Counted from the first letter of the stretch, positions 1 through 6,630 are shown. The stretch: DNA of 7,629 bases from Accumulibacter sp. (GCA_031274075.1 JAISQQ010000151.1:1-7629), one strand, 5' to 3'. Numbers and translations: made by a program. The notes: a model not told the origin generated them from the sequence alone.

Positions 1-8
1 CATGAGCC

Positions 9-110
9 CCACCGTTGTTGCGGGGCTGGCGCCCCGCGCTCCCAGGGGCTTCCACGTCACGCGCCGAGCCGGCGAACGGTTTTCGTAGGGCGGATGCTAT
101 CCGCCGGTCG
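9..110 (+). repeat. Palindromic extragenic repeat, copy 1
   Basis: This is the first of three related noncoding repeat copies upstream of recA. It opens with a hairpin, GCGGGGC (20-26) and GCCCCGC (31-37) around a TGGC loop. The sequence from 18 to about 93 recurs in the same orientation at 319-394, and 9-45 recurs inverted at 264-300 with one mismatch in 37. A second hairpin, GGCGGAT (89-95) with ATCCGCC (99-105), replaces the longer GGCGGGA/TCCCGCC hairpin of the other copies. The right boundary is approximate because similarity fades after about 110. No protein frame here resembles a known family. The function is unknown; such elements often act as RNA 3'-end structures or are mobilised as small non-autonomous units. 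Confidence 0.75.
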
Positions 111-130
111 TAAACCTTCGGCGCGACACG

Positions 131-300
131 TCGCACGATTCAAGACCGCCGAACAATAAAAGCGGCTGCGCCGGAGAGAACGACCGGCGGGAGGCGCTGC
201 GCTTTCCCGCCCTACGAAATTCCGCCCTACGGGATTCGGAGAACTGGCGGGAAGTGCGCCTTTCTGGGAGCGCGGGGCACCAGCCCCGCAACAACGGTGG
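131..300 (-). repeat. Palindromic extragenic repeat, copy 2 (inverted)
   Basis: This is the second copy of the repeat, read on the opposite strand to copies 1 and 3. Its 264-300 end is the inverse of 9-45 (36 of 37 bases). Its 131-219 part is the near-identical inverse of 383-478, including GGCGGGA...TCCCGCC and the following GGTCGTTCTCTCCGGCG. The hairpin GCGGGGC (272-278) with GCCCCGC (283-289) keeps its stem while the loop differs (ACCA, i.e. TGGT on the minus strand). A constant stem with a varying loop suggests that the fold is maintained. An additional short GTAGGGCGG-type segment lies near 221-231. There is no coding potential. Confidence 0.75.
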
Positions 301-318
301 CGGCGTCATTCCCGGTCA

Positions 319-478
319 TTGCGGGGCAGAAGCCCCGCGCTCCCAGGGGTTTCCCTCGTCACGCGCCGAGCCGGCGAACGGTTTTCGTAGGGCGGGAAAG
401 CGCAGCGCCTCCCGCCGGTCGTTCTCTCCGGCGGCGCAGCCGCCGCTTCTATTATTCGACGGCCCTTGATTCGTGCGG
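319..478 (+). repeat. Palindromic extragenic repeat, copy 3
   Basis: This is the third copy, in the same orientation as copy 1. Its left half (319-394) is a direct repeat of 18-93, and its right half (383-478) is an inverted repeat of 131-219. It therefore joins the sequences seen separately in the other two copies and is the most complete unit. Hairpins are GCGGGGC (321-327) with GCCCCGC (332-338) around AGAA, and GGCGGGA (391-397) with TCCCGCC (410-416). Short reading frames across it are chance products of the GC-rich repeat: they overlap one another on both strands and have no ribosome binding site. Confidence 0.75.
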
Positions 479-496
479 CGCGGCGCGGATCAGGGA

Positions 497-603
497 TCAG
501 GTGGCAGGTGGCAGGGTTTGCCGGCGCGAAGCGCCGCAAGTTACTGACACCTGTTACCTGCTACCTGCTACCTGACACCCGTCACCCGCCACCTGACACC
601 CGC
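497..603 (+). repeat. Heptanucleotide repeat tract with inverted arm
   Basis: Eight direct heptamers of the form YACCYGN run without interruption from 548 to 603 (CACCTGT, TACCTGC, TACCTGC, TACCTGA, CACCCGT, CACCCGC, CACCTGA, CACCCGC). About three units of the same heptamer occur in reverse orientation at 497-517 (TCAGGTG, GCAGGTG, GCAGGGT). Between the arms is a small hairpin, GGCGC (523-527) with GCGCC (531-535) around GAA, extended by TTGC (518-521) and GCAA (536-539). The whole can fold as a long imperfect hairpin or cruciform. The tract ends 8 bases before the LexA box of recA and contributes the likely -35 element. Confidence 0.85.
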
Positions 604-622
604 CCCAAAGACTGGATATAAT
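593..622 (+). promoter_or_regulatory. recA sigma-70 promoter
   Basis: A perfect -10 hexamer TATAAT lies at 617-622. CTGACA (593-598, five of six bases of TTGACA) lies 18 bases upstream. Transcription would start near 629-631, giving a leader of about 75 nt before the recA ATG at 705. The -10 box lies wholly inside the LexA operator, the arrangement expected for an SOS-repressed promoter. The -35 hexamer lies inside the heptamer repeat. The prediction rests on sequence match and on position upstream of recA. Confidence 0.7.
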
Positions 623-627
623 TACAG
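612..627 (+). promoter_or_regulatory. LexA (SOS) box of recA
   Basis: CTGGATATAATTACAG fits the proteobacterial LexA operator CTG-N10-CAG, with an AT-rich centre and intact CTG and CAG half-sites. It covers the -10 hexamer of the recA promoter, so bound LexA would block RNA polymerase. DNA damage would relieve this through RecA-stimulated LexA self-cleavage. The site lies 77 bases before the recA start codon. It is the only clear site of this kind I saw in the window. Confidence 0.85.
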
Positions 628-704
628 TATCCGACGACGCGTTCACGCGCGTGGGCAACCGTCGAACATGAGATAATTTCCCGCTATTTCAAAAAGGAAG
701 CGCA

Positions 705-1724
<1,020 letters not shown>

Positions 1725-1731
1725 GCCGCCG

Positions 1732-2181
1732 ATGCCGCAACCGACCCTGCGCGAACGCGCCCTGCGGCTGCTGGCCCGCCGCGAGCACGCGCGCGGCGAA
1801 CTGGCGCGAAAGCTGGCCGCGCATGCCGCGTCCGCGGCGGAAATCGACGCCGTGCTCGACGATCTTGCCGCGTGCAGCCTGCTCTCCGACGCGCGCTACG
1901 CGGAAATGCGCCTGCGCGCGCGCGGCGCGCGCTTCGGCAACGCGCGGCTGGCGCAGGAGCTGCGCGCCGCCGGGGTCGGCGGCGAACTGGTAGACGACAC
2001 GCTGGCCGGGGCGGAGGACGAACTGGCGCGCGCCGTGGAAGTCTGGCGGCGCAAGTACGGCGCCGCCGGCGTTCCGGCCGACGCCGCCGGGCGGGCGCGG
2101 CAGGCGGGTTTCCTGATGCGCCGGGGGTTTTCCGGCGAAACGGTTCGCCGCGTCCTGCGCGGCGGTCTCGAAGACGACTGA
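1732..2181 (+). CDS. recX: Regulatory protein RecX
   Basis: RecX binds RecA filaments and restrains their assembly and their recombinase and coprotease activity. The 149-residue product has the family's small, very basic, all-helical composition with three-helix tandem repeats. The opening [23 protein letters not shown] and the later [23 protein letters not shown] with [15 protein letters not shown] are typical RecX motifs, and [13 protein letters not shown] is the typical C-terminal repeat. It starts 7 nt after the recA stop with no visible Shine-Dalgarno sequence, so translation is probably coupled to recA. The position directly after recA is the usual one for this family. The last codons form another hairpin, and lptB starts 2 nt after the stop. 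Confidence 0.95.
   Translation: MPQPTLRERALRLLARREHARGELARKLAAHAASAAEIDAVLDDLAACSLLSDARYAEMRLRARGARFGNARLAQELRAAGVGGELVDDTLAGAEDELARAVEVWRRKYGAAGVPADAAGRARQAGFLMRRGFSGETVRRVLRGGLEDD
2146..2164 (+). promoter_or_regulatory. Hairpin at the 3' end of recX
   Basis: CGCCGCG (2146-2152) pairs perfectly with CGCGGCG (2158-2164) around the loop TCCTG. It lies inside the final codons of recX, about 20 nt before the lptB ATG. No U-run follows, so transcription termination is unlikely. It could affect translation of lptB or processing of the transcript. In DNA this GC-rich, stems of this size also arise by chance. Confidence 0.35.
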
Positions 2182-2183
2182 AG

Positions 2184-2933
2184 ATGTCCGCAACGATCGA
2201 TTCCGGCCCGAGCAGCACGCTGACCACGCACAAGCTGAGAAAGCGCTACAAGAAGCGCACCGTGGTCCAGGACGCTTCGCTCGAAGTGCGCAGCGGCGAG
2301 GTGGTCGGCCTGCTGGGGCCGAACGGGGCGGGCAAGACGACCTGCTTCTACATGGTGGTCGGCCTGATCGCCTGCGACGGGGGCGACGTTTACCTCAACG
2401 ACCGCAAGATCACCCACCTGCCCATTCACCAGCGCGCCAAGCTCGGCGTCTCCTACCTGCCGCAGGAAGCCTCGGTTTTCCGCAAGCTGAGCGTCGTCGA
2501 GAACATCCGGGCGGTGCTCGAACTGCACCAACTGCCCGGCGACGAAGTCGAGCAGCGCGCCGAACAACTGCTCGACGAACTGCATATCGCGCACATCCGC
2601 AACAGTTCGGCGGCGTCGCTGTCCGGCGGCGAGCGGCGGCGGGTGGAGATCGCCCGGGCGCTGTCCGCCGACCCGCGTTTCATCCTGCTCGACGAGCCGT
2701 TCGCCGGAGTCGATCCGATCGCCGTGCTCGACATCCAGAAGATCATCCGCTTTCTCAAGGAACGCAACATCGGCGTGCTGATCACCGACCACAACGTCCG
2801 GGAAACGCTGGGCATCTGCGACCACGCCTACATCCTCAACGAAGGCAGCGTGCTCGCCGCTGGCCGGCCGGATGAAATCATTTATAATGAAAACGTGCGC
2901 AAGGTTTATCTCGGCGAGAATTTCCGCCTGTAA
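2184..2933 (+). CDS. lptB: LPS export ABC transporter ATP-binding protein LptB
   Basis: LptB is the cytoplasmic ATPase that, as a dimer with LptF and LptG, extracts lipopolysaccharide from the inner membrane for export along the Lpt bridge. The 249-residue product has Walker A GPNGAGKT at 45-52, the Q-loop [12 protein letters not shown] around Gln94, signature LSGGE at 146-150, Walker B ILLDE at 167-171 and switch His203. [14 protein letters not shown] and [11 protein letters not shown] are characteristic of LptB among ABC ATPases. The ATG at 2184 was chosen because it lies 2 nt after recX, and the longer open frame upstream only overlaps recX. There is a short extra N-terminal segment before the HKLRKRY start of the domain. 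lptC and lptA, the usual upstream partners, are absent, while rpoN downstream is the usual partner. Confidence 0.97.
   Translation: MSATIDSGPSSTLTTHKLRKRYKKRTVVQDASLEVRSGEVVGLLGPNGAGKTTCFYMVVGLIACDGGDVYLNDRKITHLPIHQRAKLGVSYLPQEASVFRKLSVVENIRAVLELHQLPGDEVEQRAEQLLDELHIAHIRNSSAASLSGGERRRVEIARALSADPRFILLDEPFAGVDPIAVLDIQKIIRFLKERNIGVLITDHNVRETLGICDHAYILNEGSVLAAGRPDEIIYNENVRKVYLGENFRL
2883..2888 (+). promoter_or_regulatory. Possible -10 element for rpoN inside lptB
   Basis: A perfect TATAAT occurs in an unusually AT-rich patch at the 3' end of lptB (about 2875-2893). The best -35 at 17 bp upstream is CTGGCC (2860-2865), a weak match. If used, it would give an rpoN leader of about 230 nt. The codons also make sense as LptB (Ile-Ile-Tyr-Asn-Glu-Asn), so the motif may be coincidental. 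Confidence 0.25.
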
Positions 2934-3122
2934 TTTCACTCATAAAACACGGGGGACTGTGTCGACTATGCCTTGCCAAGGGGACCGTCCACGCTTCGCA
3001 TTCGTATTCGCGTCGCGGACGGCTTATAGACGGATTAACGGGGGCTCTGTGTTTTTTTCCAGGCATTTTGCAGAACGAAACGGCGTGATCCATTCCTCCA
3101 GGGCCGCCGTTCATTCCGGTAA
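2934..3122. other. lptB-rpoN intergenic region
   Basis: These 189 bases contain no convincing gene. An 84-codon frame that begins inside lptB and runs through has no family resemblance and no ribosome binding site. A long imperfect stem can form from CCGTCC plus ACGC (2985-2994) with GCGT (3010-3013) and GGACGG (3017-3022), leaving a 3-nt bulge. A run of seven T follows later (about 3052-3058), but too far from the stem to be a clean terminator. The region is less GC-rich than the genes and could be an rpoN leader or promoter region. In most relatives that I know, lptB and rpoN lie closer together. Confidence 0.5.
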
Positions 3123-4559
3123 ATGAAGCCATCCCTCCAGCTCAAGCTTTCCCAGCACCTGGCACTCACCCCGCAGCTACAGCAGTCGATCAAGCTGTTG
3201 CAGCTGTCTACGCTCGAACTGGAACAGGAGCTGGAAAAATACCTGCTGGAAAATCCGCTGCTCGAACGCGAAGACGACGGCTATGCGCCGGCGGCTTCCG
3301 GCCTGCCGGAGGCTCAGGCTCCCGCCGGCGAAGACGGGAAAAAGCCCGAAGAAACGGAAATGGAGCCGGCGGTCTCTTCCGGCGAGGAGGAAAGCTGGCT
3401 GGGGGAAGCCGGGAGCGAGGGCGTTTACGCGCATTCGTCGGGATCGTTCGACGACGACGAGCACGATTTCCAGGATATCCAGGCGGCGGCGACCTCGCTG
3501 CGTGAACATCTGTCGTGGCAGCTTGGGCTGATGAGCCTGCCGGCGCGCGACCGCACGCTGGTCCAATGCTTGATCGAAGCCCTGGACGACGACGGCTACC
3601 TGACCCAGTCGCTGGAAGAACTGGCGGAGTCGCTGCCGCCCGAACTCGAAATCGGCGTCGACGAACTGCAGATCGCCCTGCGCCATGTGCAGAATTTCGA
3701 CCCGACCGGGGTCGGCGCGCGCAACGCCCAGGAATGCCTGGCATTGCAGTTGAAAGCCCTGCCCGAGGACGACACGCGGCGGCTGGCGCTGCGCATCGTC
3801 GACGAGCACATCCATCTCTTGGCCGGACGGGATTTCACCCGGCTGAAAAAACTCGCCGAATGCGACGATGAGCAGCTGCGCGCGGCGCAGCTCCTGATCC
3901 TCGGCCTGGACCCGCGGCCGGGCGCCCGATACGCGGTGCTGGACACGCGCTACATCACGCCCGACGTGGTGGTGCGCAAGCTGCGCGGGCAATGGGTGGT
4001 GAGCATCAATTCCGACGCCTATCCGCGCCTGCGTATCAACAGCCTGTACGCCCGGATTCTTTCACGGCAGCGGGGATCGAGCCTGGCCGGCCAATTGCAG
4101 GAGGCGCGCTGGCTGATCAAGAACGTGCACCAGCGTTTCGACACCATCCTGCGCGTGGCGCAGGCCATCGTCGACCGGCAGCGCCGCTTTTTCGAGCACG
4201 GCGAAGTGGCCATGCGTCCGATGGTGCTGCGCGAGATCGCCGAGGCGCTGGGCATGCACGAGTCGACGGTGTCCCGCGTGACGACGCAAAAATACATGGC
4301 CACGCCGCGCGGCATCTTCGAGCTGAAATATTTCTTCGGCAGCCATGTGGCCACGGAAGTGGGGGGCGCCTGTTCGGCCACGGCCATCCGGGCGCTGATC
4401 AAGCAACTGGTCGGCGCGGAAGACGCGAACAAACCGCTTTCCGACAACCAGATCGCGGAATTGCTGGGCCAGCAGGGAATCGTCGTAGCGCGCCGGACGA
4501 TCGCCAAATACCGCGAAGGACTCGGCATTCCCACGGTCAAACTGCGCAAGACGCTCTAG
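3123..4559 (+). CDS. rpoN: RNA polymerase sigma-54 factor
   Basis: RpoN directs RNA polymerase to -24/-12 promoters, where transcription needs an AAA+ enhancer-binding activator. The 478-residue product is full length. Region I is the Gln/Leu-rich N-terminus (QLKLSQHLALTPQLQQSIKL, residues 6-25), which contacts activators and the -12 element. Region II is acidic and low-complexity (about 50-118). The core-binding domain includes FDPTGVGARNAQECLALQL (192-210). A helix-turn-helix (about 369-393) and the RpoN box ARRTIAKYRE (456-465), which reads the -24 element, complete it. An in-frame TAA immediately precedes the ATG, which fixes the start, although the Shine-Dalgarno match is poor. hpf follows after 117 nt. 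Confidence 0.99.
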   Translation: MKPSLQLKLSQHLALTPQLQQSIKLLQLSTLELEQELEKYLLENPLLEREDDGYAPAASGLPEAQAPAGEDGKKPEETEMEPAVSSGEEESWLGEAGSEGVYAHSSGSFDDDEHDFQDIQAAATSLREHLSWQLGLMSLPARDRTLVQCLIEALDDDGYLTQSLEELAESLPPELEIGVDELQIALRHVQNFDPTGVGARNAQECLALQLKALPEDDTRRLALRIVDEHIHLLAGRDFTRLKKLAECDDEQLRAAQLLILGLDPRPGARYAVLDTRYITPDVVVRKLRGQWVVSINSDAYPRLRINSLYARILSRQRGSSLAGQLQEARWLIKNVHQRFDTILRVAQAIVDRQRRFFEHGEVAMRPMVLREIAEALGMHESTVSRVTTQKYMATPRGIFELKYFFGSHVATEVGGACSATAIRALIKQLVGAEDANKPLSDNQIAELLGQQGIVVARRTIAKYREGLGIPTVKLRKTL

Positions 4560-4605
4560 GTCCGATTCCGACGACATGAAGCCATCGCCCTCGTTCCAGT
4601 TCTCC

Positions 4606-4633
4606 AGCCCCTCGCGCGCGAGCGCGCGGGGCT
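4606..4633 (+). terminator. Hairpin after rpoN (possible weak terminator)
   Basis: AGCCCC (4606-4611) pairs with GGGGCT (4628-4633). After one T/C mismatch, CGCGC (4613-4617) pairs with GCGCG (4622-4626) around a GCGA tetraloop of the stable GNRA class. Only three T follow the stem (4633-4635), so termination would be partial. The element sits 47 nt after the rpoN stop and could lower read-through from rpoN into hpf. Confidence 0.5.
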
Positions 4634-4639
4634 TTCGAC

Positions 4640-4653
4640 GGCCGCGCGCGGCC
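4640..4653 (+). promoter_or_regulatory. Second palindrome in the hpf leader
   Basis: GGCCGCGCGCGGCC is a perfect 14-base palindrome that can form a 5-bp GC stem with a CGCG loop. It is followed by TTGCTTTT, which ends just before the hpf ribosome binding site. It may be a second weak terminator, a protein-binding site, or a leader structure that tunes hpf translation. The sequence does not decide between these. Confidence 0.4.
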
Positions 4654-4676
4654 TTGCTTTTGAAAGGAGCTACACC

Positions 4677-5000
4677 ATGAACCTGCAAATCAGTGGACAC
4701 CATCTCGAAATAACGCCGGCGCTGCATGAATATGTGACGGGCAAGCTCGATCGGGTGACGCGCCATTTCGATCACGTCACCGATGTGAACGCGATTCTCT
4801 CGGTGGAAAAACTGAAGCAGAAGGCGGAAGTCACGGTGCGCCTGCCGGGCAAGGACATCTACGTGGAGTCGGTCGACGAAGACCTGTACGCGGCGATCGA
4901 TATCCTGGCCGACAAGCTCGACCGGCAGGTGCAGAAGTACAAGCAGAAACTGCAGGACCACCATCGCGGCCAGAAGCCCGATTACGGCGTCGCGGAATAA
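4677..5000 (+). CDS. hpf: Ribosome hibernation promoting factor HPF (short form)
   Basis: HPF binds the 30S decoding centre in stationary phase and promotes inactive ribosome dimers. The 107-residue product has the single-domain fold of short HPF/YfiA proteins: it starts [20 protein letters not shown] and continues with [23 protein letters not shown] and a [26 protein letters not shown] helix. Basic residues cluster at the end ([13 protein letters not shown]), as in ribosome-binding members. It lacks the C-terminal dimerisation domain of long HPF. The start has an excellent AAAGGAG (4663-4669) at 7-nt spacing. Placement directly after rpoN is the classical order. A strong hairpin and an intrinsic terminator follow the gene. 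Confidence 0.97.
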   Translation: MNLQISGHHLEITPALHEYVTGKLDRVTRHFDHVTDVNAILSVEKLKQKAEVTVRLPGKDIYVESVDEDLYAAIDILADKLDRQVQKYKQKLQDHHRGQKPDYGVAE

Positions 5001-5017
5001 ACGTTTTCGATGAAAGC

Positions 5018-5044
5018 GGCTTGGGCCGGCGGACGGCCCAAGCC
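5018..5044 (+). promoter_or_regulatory. Perfect stem-loop after hpf
   Basis: GGCTTGGGCCG (5018-5028) pairs with CGGCCCAAGCC (5034-5044) over 11 uninterrupted base pairs around a GCGGA loop. No U-run follows, so it is probably not the terminator itself. It lies 18 nt past the hpf stop and just before an intrinsic terminator, so it may act as a 3' stabiliser. Confidence 0.65.
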
Positions 5045-5057
5045 ACCTGGCGATGCT

Positions 5058-5083
5058 CCGGCCGGTTTCCCGGCCGGCTTTTT
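5058..5083 (+). terminator. Intrinsic terminator of the rpoN-hpf transcript
   Basis: CCGGCCGG (5058-5065) pairs with CCGGCCGG (5070-5077) around TTTC, followed by C and five T (5079-5083). An 8-bp GC stem, a tetraloop and a T-run make this the best forward-strand terminator in the window apart from the one after psiF. It implies that ptsN-hprK depend at least partly on their own promoter. Confidence 0.75.
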
Positions 5084-5093
5084 CCAGGTTTAC

Positions 5094-5117
5094 GTTTGTT
5101 TGTTCGTTTGTTCGTTT
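5094..5117 (+). repeat. GTTY tetranucleotide microsatellite
   Basis: Six tandem tetramers GTTT GTTT GTTC GTTT GTTC GTTT run without interruption. They lie directly after the hpf terminator and before the ptsN leader. The T-rich stretch contrasts with the GC-rich surroundings. Tetranucleotide tracts can change length by slippage, but six partly degenerate units are modest. Confidence 0.7.
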
Positions 5118-5125
5118 CAATCCAC

Positions 5126-5142
5126 GTCCAGCCCGGCTGGAC
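5126..5142 (+). promoter_or_regulatory. Inverted repeat in the ptsN leader
   Basis: GTCCAGCC and GGCTGGAC are perfect 8-base arms around a single C. It can be a protein-binding dyad or a 7-bp RNA hairpin with a CCG loop. Immediately before it is GTTTCAATCCAC, and together they resemble a CRISPR repeat in outline (see findings). It lies about 80 nt upstream of the ptsN start. Confidence 0.5.
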
Positions 5143-5183
5143 GAAGCCGCATGGAAGAGTTCACACCCTCCCATGCACGATCA

Positions 5184-5197
5184 TCCCCCGCGGGGGA
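5184..5197 (+). promoter_or_regulatory. Palindrome next to the ptsN ribosome binding site
   Basis: TCCCCCGCGGGGGA is a perfect 14-base palindrome followed by GGTTTT. Its right arm can instead pair with the upstream CCTCCC (5167-5172) through GGGAGG (5194-5199). Two exclusive folds are therefore possible just before the ptsN Shine-Dalgarno sequence GGAG (5209-5212). Attenuation or translational control is possible but unproven. Confidence 0.35.
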
Positions 5198-5222
5198 GGT
5201 TTTGAACCGGAGTGAGTTTTCG

Positions 5223-5669
5223 ATGAGCCAGATTTTCCAATTGCTGCCTCCCGAGAACGTCGTTCTCGATCTCGATGCCAGCAGTAAAAAACGTGTCTTC
5301 GAGCATGCCGGATTGGTTTTCGAGAACAACCAGGGAGTGGCCAGCAGCACCGTCTTCGAGAGCCTGTTTTCACGAGAAAAGCTCGGTTCGACCGGGCTGG
5401 GACGCGGCATCGCCATTCCGCACGGGCGCATCAAGGGCTTGAAGAAAGCCTGCGGCGCGTTCATCCGGCTGGTGACGCCGATTCCCTTCGATTCCTCGGA
5501 CGGCGAGCCGGTGTCGATGCTCTTCGTCCTGCTGGTGCCCGAGCAGGCGACCGAACAGCATTTGCAGATTCTTTCCGAACTCGCCGAGCGTTTTTCCGAG
5601 CCACCCTGCCGCCAGGCGCTGGCGGAGGCGCGCGACGCGGACGCCGTGCGCCAGGCGTTCGTGGCGTGA
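5223..5669 (+). CDS. ptsN: PTS IIA-like nitrogen regulatory protein PtsN (EIIA-Ntr)
   Basis: PtsN is the terminal phosphoacceptor of the nitrogen PTS (EI-Ntr, NPr, EIIA-Ntr). It regulates potassium transport, nitrogen and carbon metabolism and envelope stress responses by direct protein contacts, and is not a sugar transporter. The 148-residue product is a complete PTS EIIA type-2 domain. Residues 55-70 carry the family pattern around GIAIPHGRI, with the phosphorylatable His67. VLLVPEQATEQHLQILSELAERF is the other conserved block. The ATG at 5223 was chosen over upstream in-frame starts because homology begins at SQIFQLLPPENVVLDL and GGAG (5209-5212) lies 10 nt before it. It is followed by hprK after 16 nt, so the two are cotranscribed. 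Confidence 0.97.
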   Translation: MSQIFQLLPPENVVLDLDASSKKRVFEHAGLVFENNQGVASSTVFESLFSREKLGSTGLGRGIAIPHGRIKGLKKACGAFIRLVTPIPFDSSDGEPVSMLFVLLVPEQATEQHLQILSELAERFSEPPCRQALAEARDADAVRQAFVA

Positions 5670-5685
5670 TTTCCGGAGGCCAGGC

Positions 5686-6630
5686 ATGATTCCCACGCGC
5701 AAGTTGAGCATCACCCAAATCTACCAGGACAACGTCGAAAAGCTCAAGCTGACCTGGATTGCCGCCAGCGGCGTCGAACGCGACGTGGAACTCAAGGACA
5801 TGGAGATCTACGGCCCGGACGTCGTCGGCCACCTCAACCTGATCTACAGCCATCGCGTGCAGATCGTCGGCAAGGCCGAGCAGGCATGGATGACGCGCGT
5901 CGGCGAAAACGCCTGGCGCCGCCGCATCGACGAGCTGATGGTCAGCGAACCGCCGGCGCTCATCCTGGCCGACGACATCGAATCGATGCCCGGCCTGCGG
6001 GAAAGCTGCGAAGCGACCGGCACGCCGCTGTTCAGGAGCCCGAAAGCCTGTTCCGTGGTCATCGACCTCTTGCACCTCTACCTGGCCCGACGTTTTGCCG
6101 ACACGGTGTCGGTGCACGGCGTGTTCATGGACGTCTTCGGCCTGGGCGTGCTGATCACCGGGGATTCCGGGATCGGCAAGAGCGAGCTGGCGCTGGAACT
6201 GGTGTCGCGCGGACACGGGCTGGTCGCCGACGACGTCGTCGAACTGGCGCGCACCGCGCCGACGAGCATCGAAGGCCGCTGCCCGAGCATGCTCAAGGAC
6301 TATCTCGAAGTGCGCGGCCTGGGGCTGCTCAACATCCGCACGATTTTCGGCGAGACCGCCTCGCGCCGCAAGATGAAGCTGAGACTGATCGTCAGCCTGG
6401 AAAGGAACCTGCCCAGCGACGAAACGGCGCGCCTGCCCCTGGACACGCAATCGCAGGTGATCCTCGGCATCCCGGTGCGCAAGGTCAGCATCCACGTCGC
6501 TCCGGGCCGCAACCTCGCGGTGCTGCTCGAGGCGGCGGTGCGCAACTGCATCCTGCAAATGCGCGGAATCGACAGCATGAGTGAATTCATCAACCAGCAG
6601 CAGCAGGCGGTTCTTGACGGCGACATCTGA
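5686..6630 (+). CDS. hprK: HPr kinase/phosphorylase
   Basis: HprK phosphorylates HPr on a regulatory serine using ATP or pyrophosphate and removes it by phosphorolysis. In proteobacteria this tunes the PTS and linked regulators rather than CcpA repression. The 314-residue product is full length. The N-terminal domain covers about 1-130. In the catalytic domain are SVHGVFMDV with the conserved His144, Walker A GDSGIGKS (159-166), and ADDVVEL. The family signature EVRGLGLLNIRTIFG is at 208-222, and PVRKVSIHVAPGRN (263-276) is the C-terminal phosphorolysis motif region. A GGAGG-like sequence (5673-5677) precedes the ATG. It follows ptsN closely. rapZ, a frequent downstream neighbour, is not present here. 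Confidence 0.98.
   Translation: MIPTRKLSITQIYQDNVEKLKLTWIAASGVERDVELKDMEIYGPDVVGHLNLIYSHRVQIVGKAEQAWMTRVGENAWRRRIDELMVSEPPALILADDIESMPGLRESCEATGTPLFRSPKACSVVIDLLHLYLARRFADTVSVHGVFMDVFGLGVLITGDSGIGKSELALELVSRGHGLVADDVVELARTAPTSIEGRCPSMLKDYLEVRGLGLLNIRTIFGETASRRKMKLRLIVSLERNLPSDETARLPLDTQSQVILGIPVRKVSIHVAPGRNLAVLLEAAVRNCILQMRGIDSMSEFINQQQQAVLDGDI

Noticed and set aside
97..575. Several 70-90 codon open frames upstream of recA
   Set aside because: They overlap on both strands, lie in the GC-rich palindromic repeats, have no ribosome binding sites, and their translations are low-complexity Arg/Ala/Pro sequence without family resemblance.
2872..3126. 84-codon frame spanning the lptB-rpoN gap
   Set aside because: It starts inside lptB in another frame, has no ribosome binding site, and its composition does not resemble a protein family.
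5049..5062. GG-N10-GC spacing suggestive of a sigma-54 promoter before ptsN
   Set aside because: The -12 part lacks TTGC and the site lies inside the terminator stem; only the spacing fits.
5010..5222. N-terminal extension of ptsN
   Set aside because: The frame stays open upstream, but it runs through hairpins, the terminator and the tetranucleotide tract; PtsN homology and the GGAG site begin at 5223.
5114..5222. CRISPR array
   Set aside because: Only one repeat-like unit is present, with no second repeat at any 60-75 base interval and no cas gene in the window; it is kept only as an orphan-element finding.
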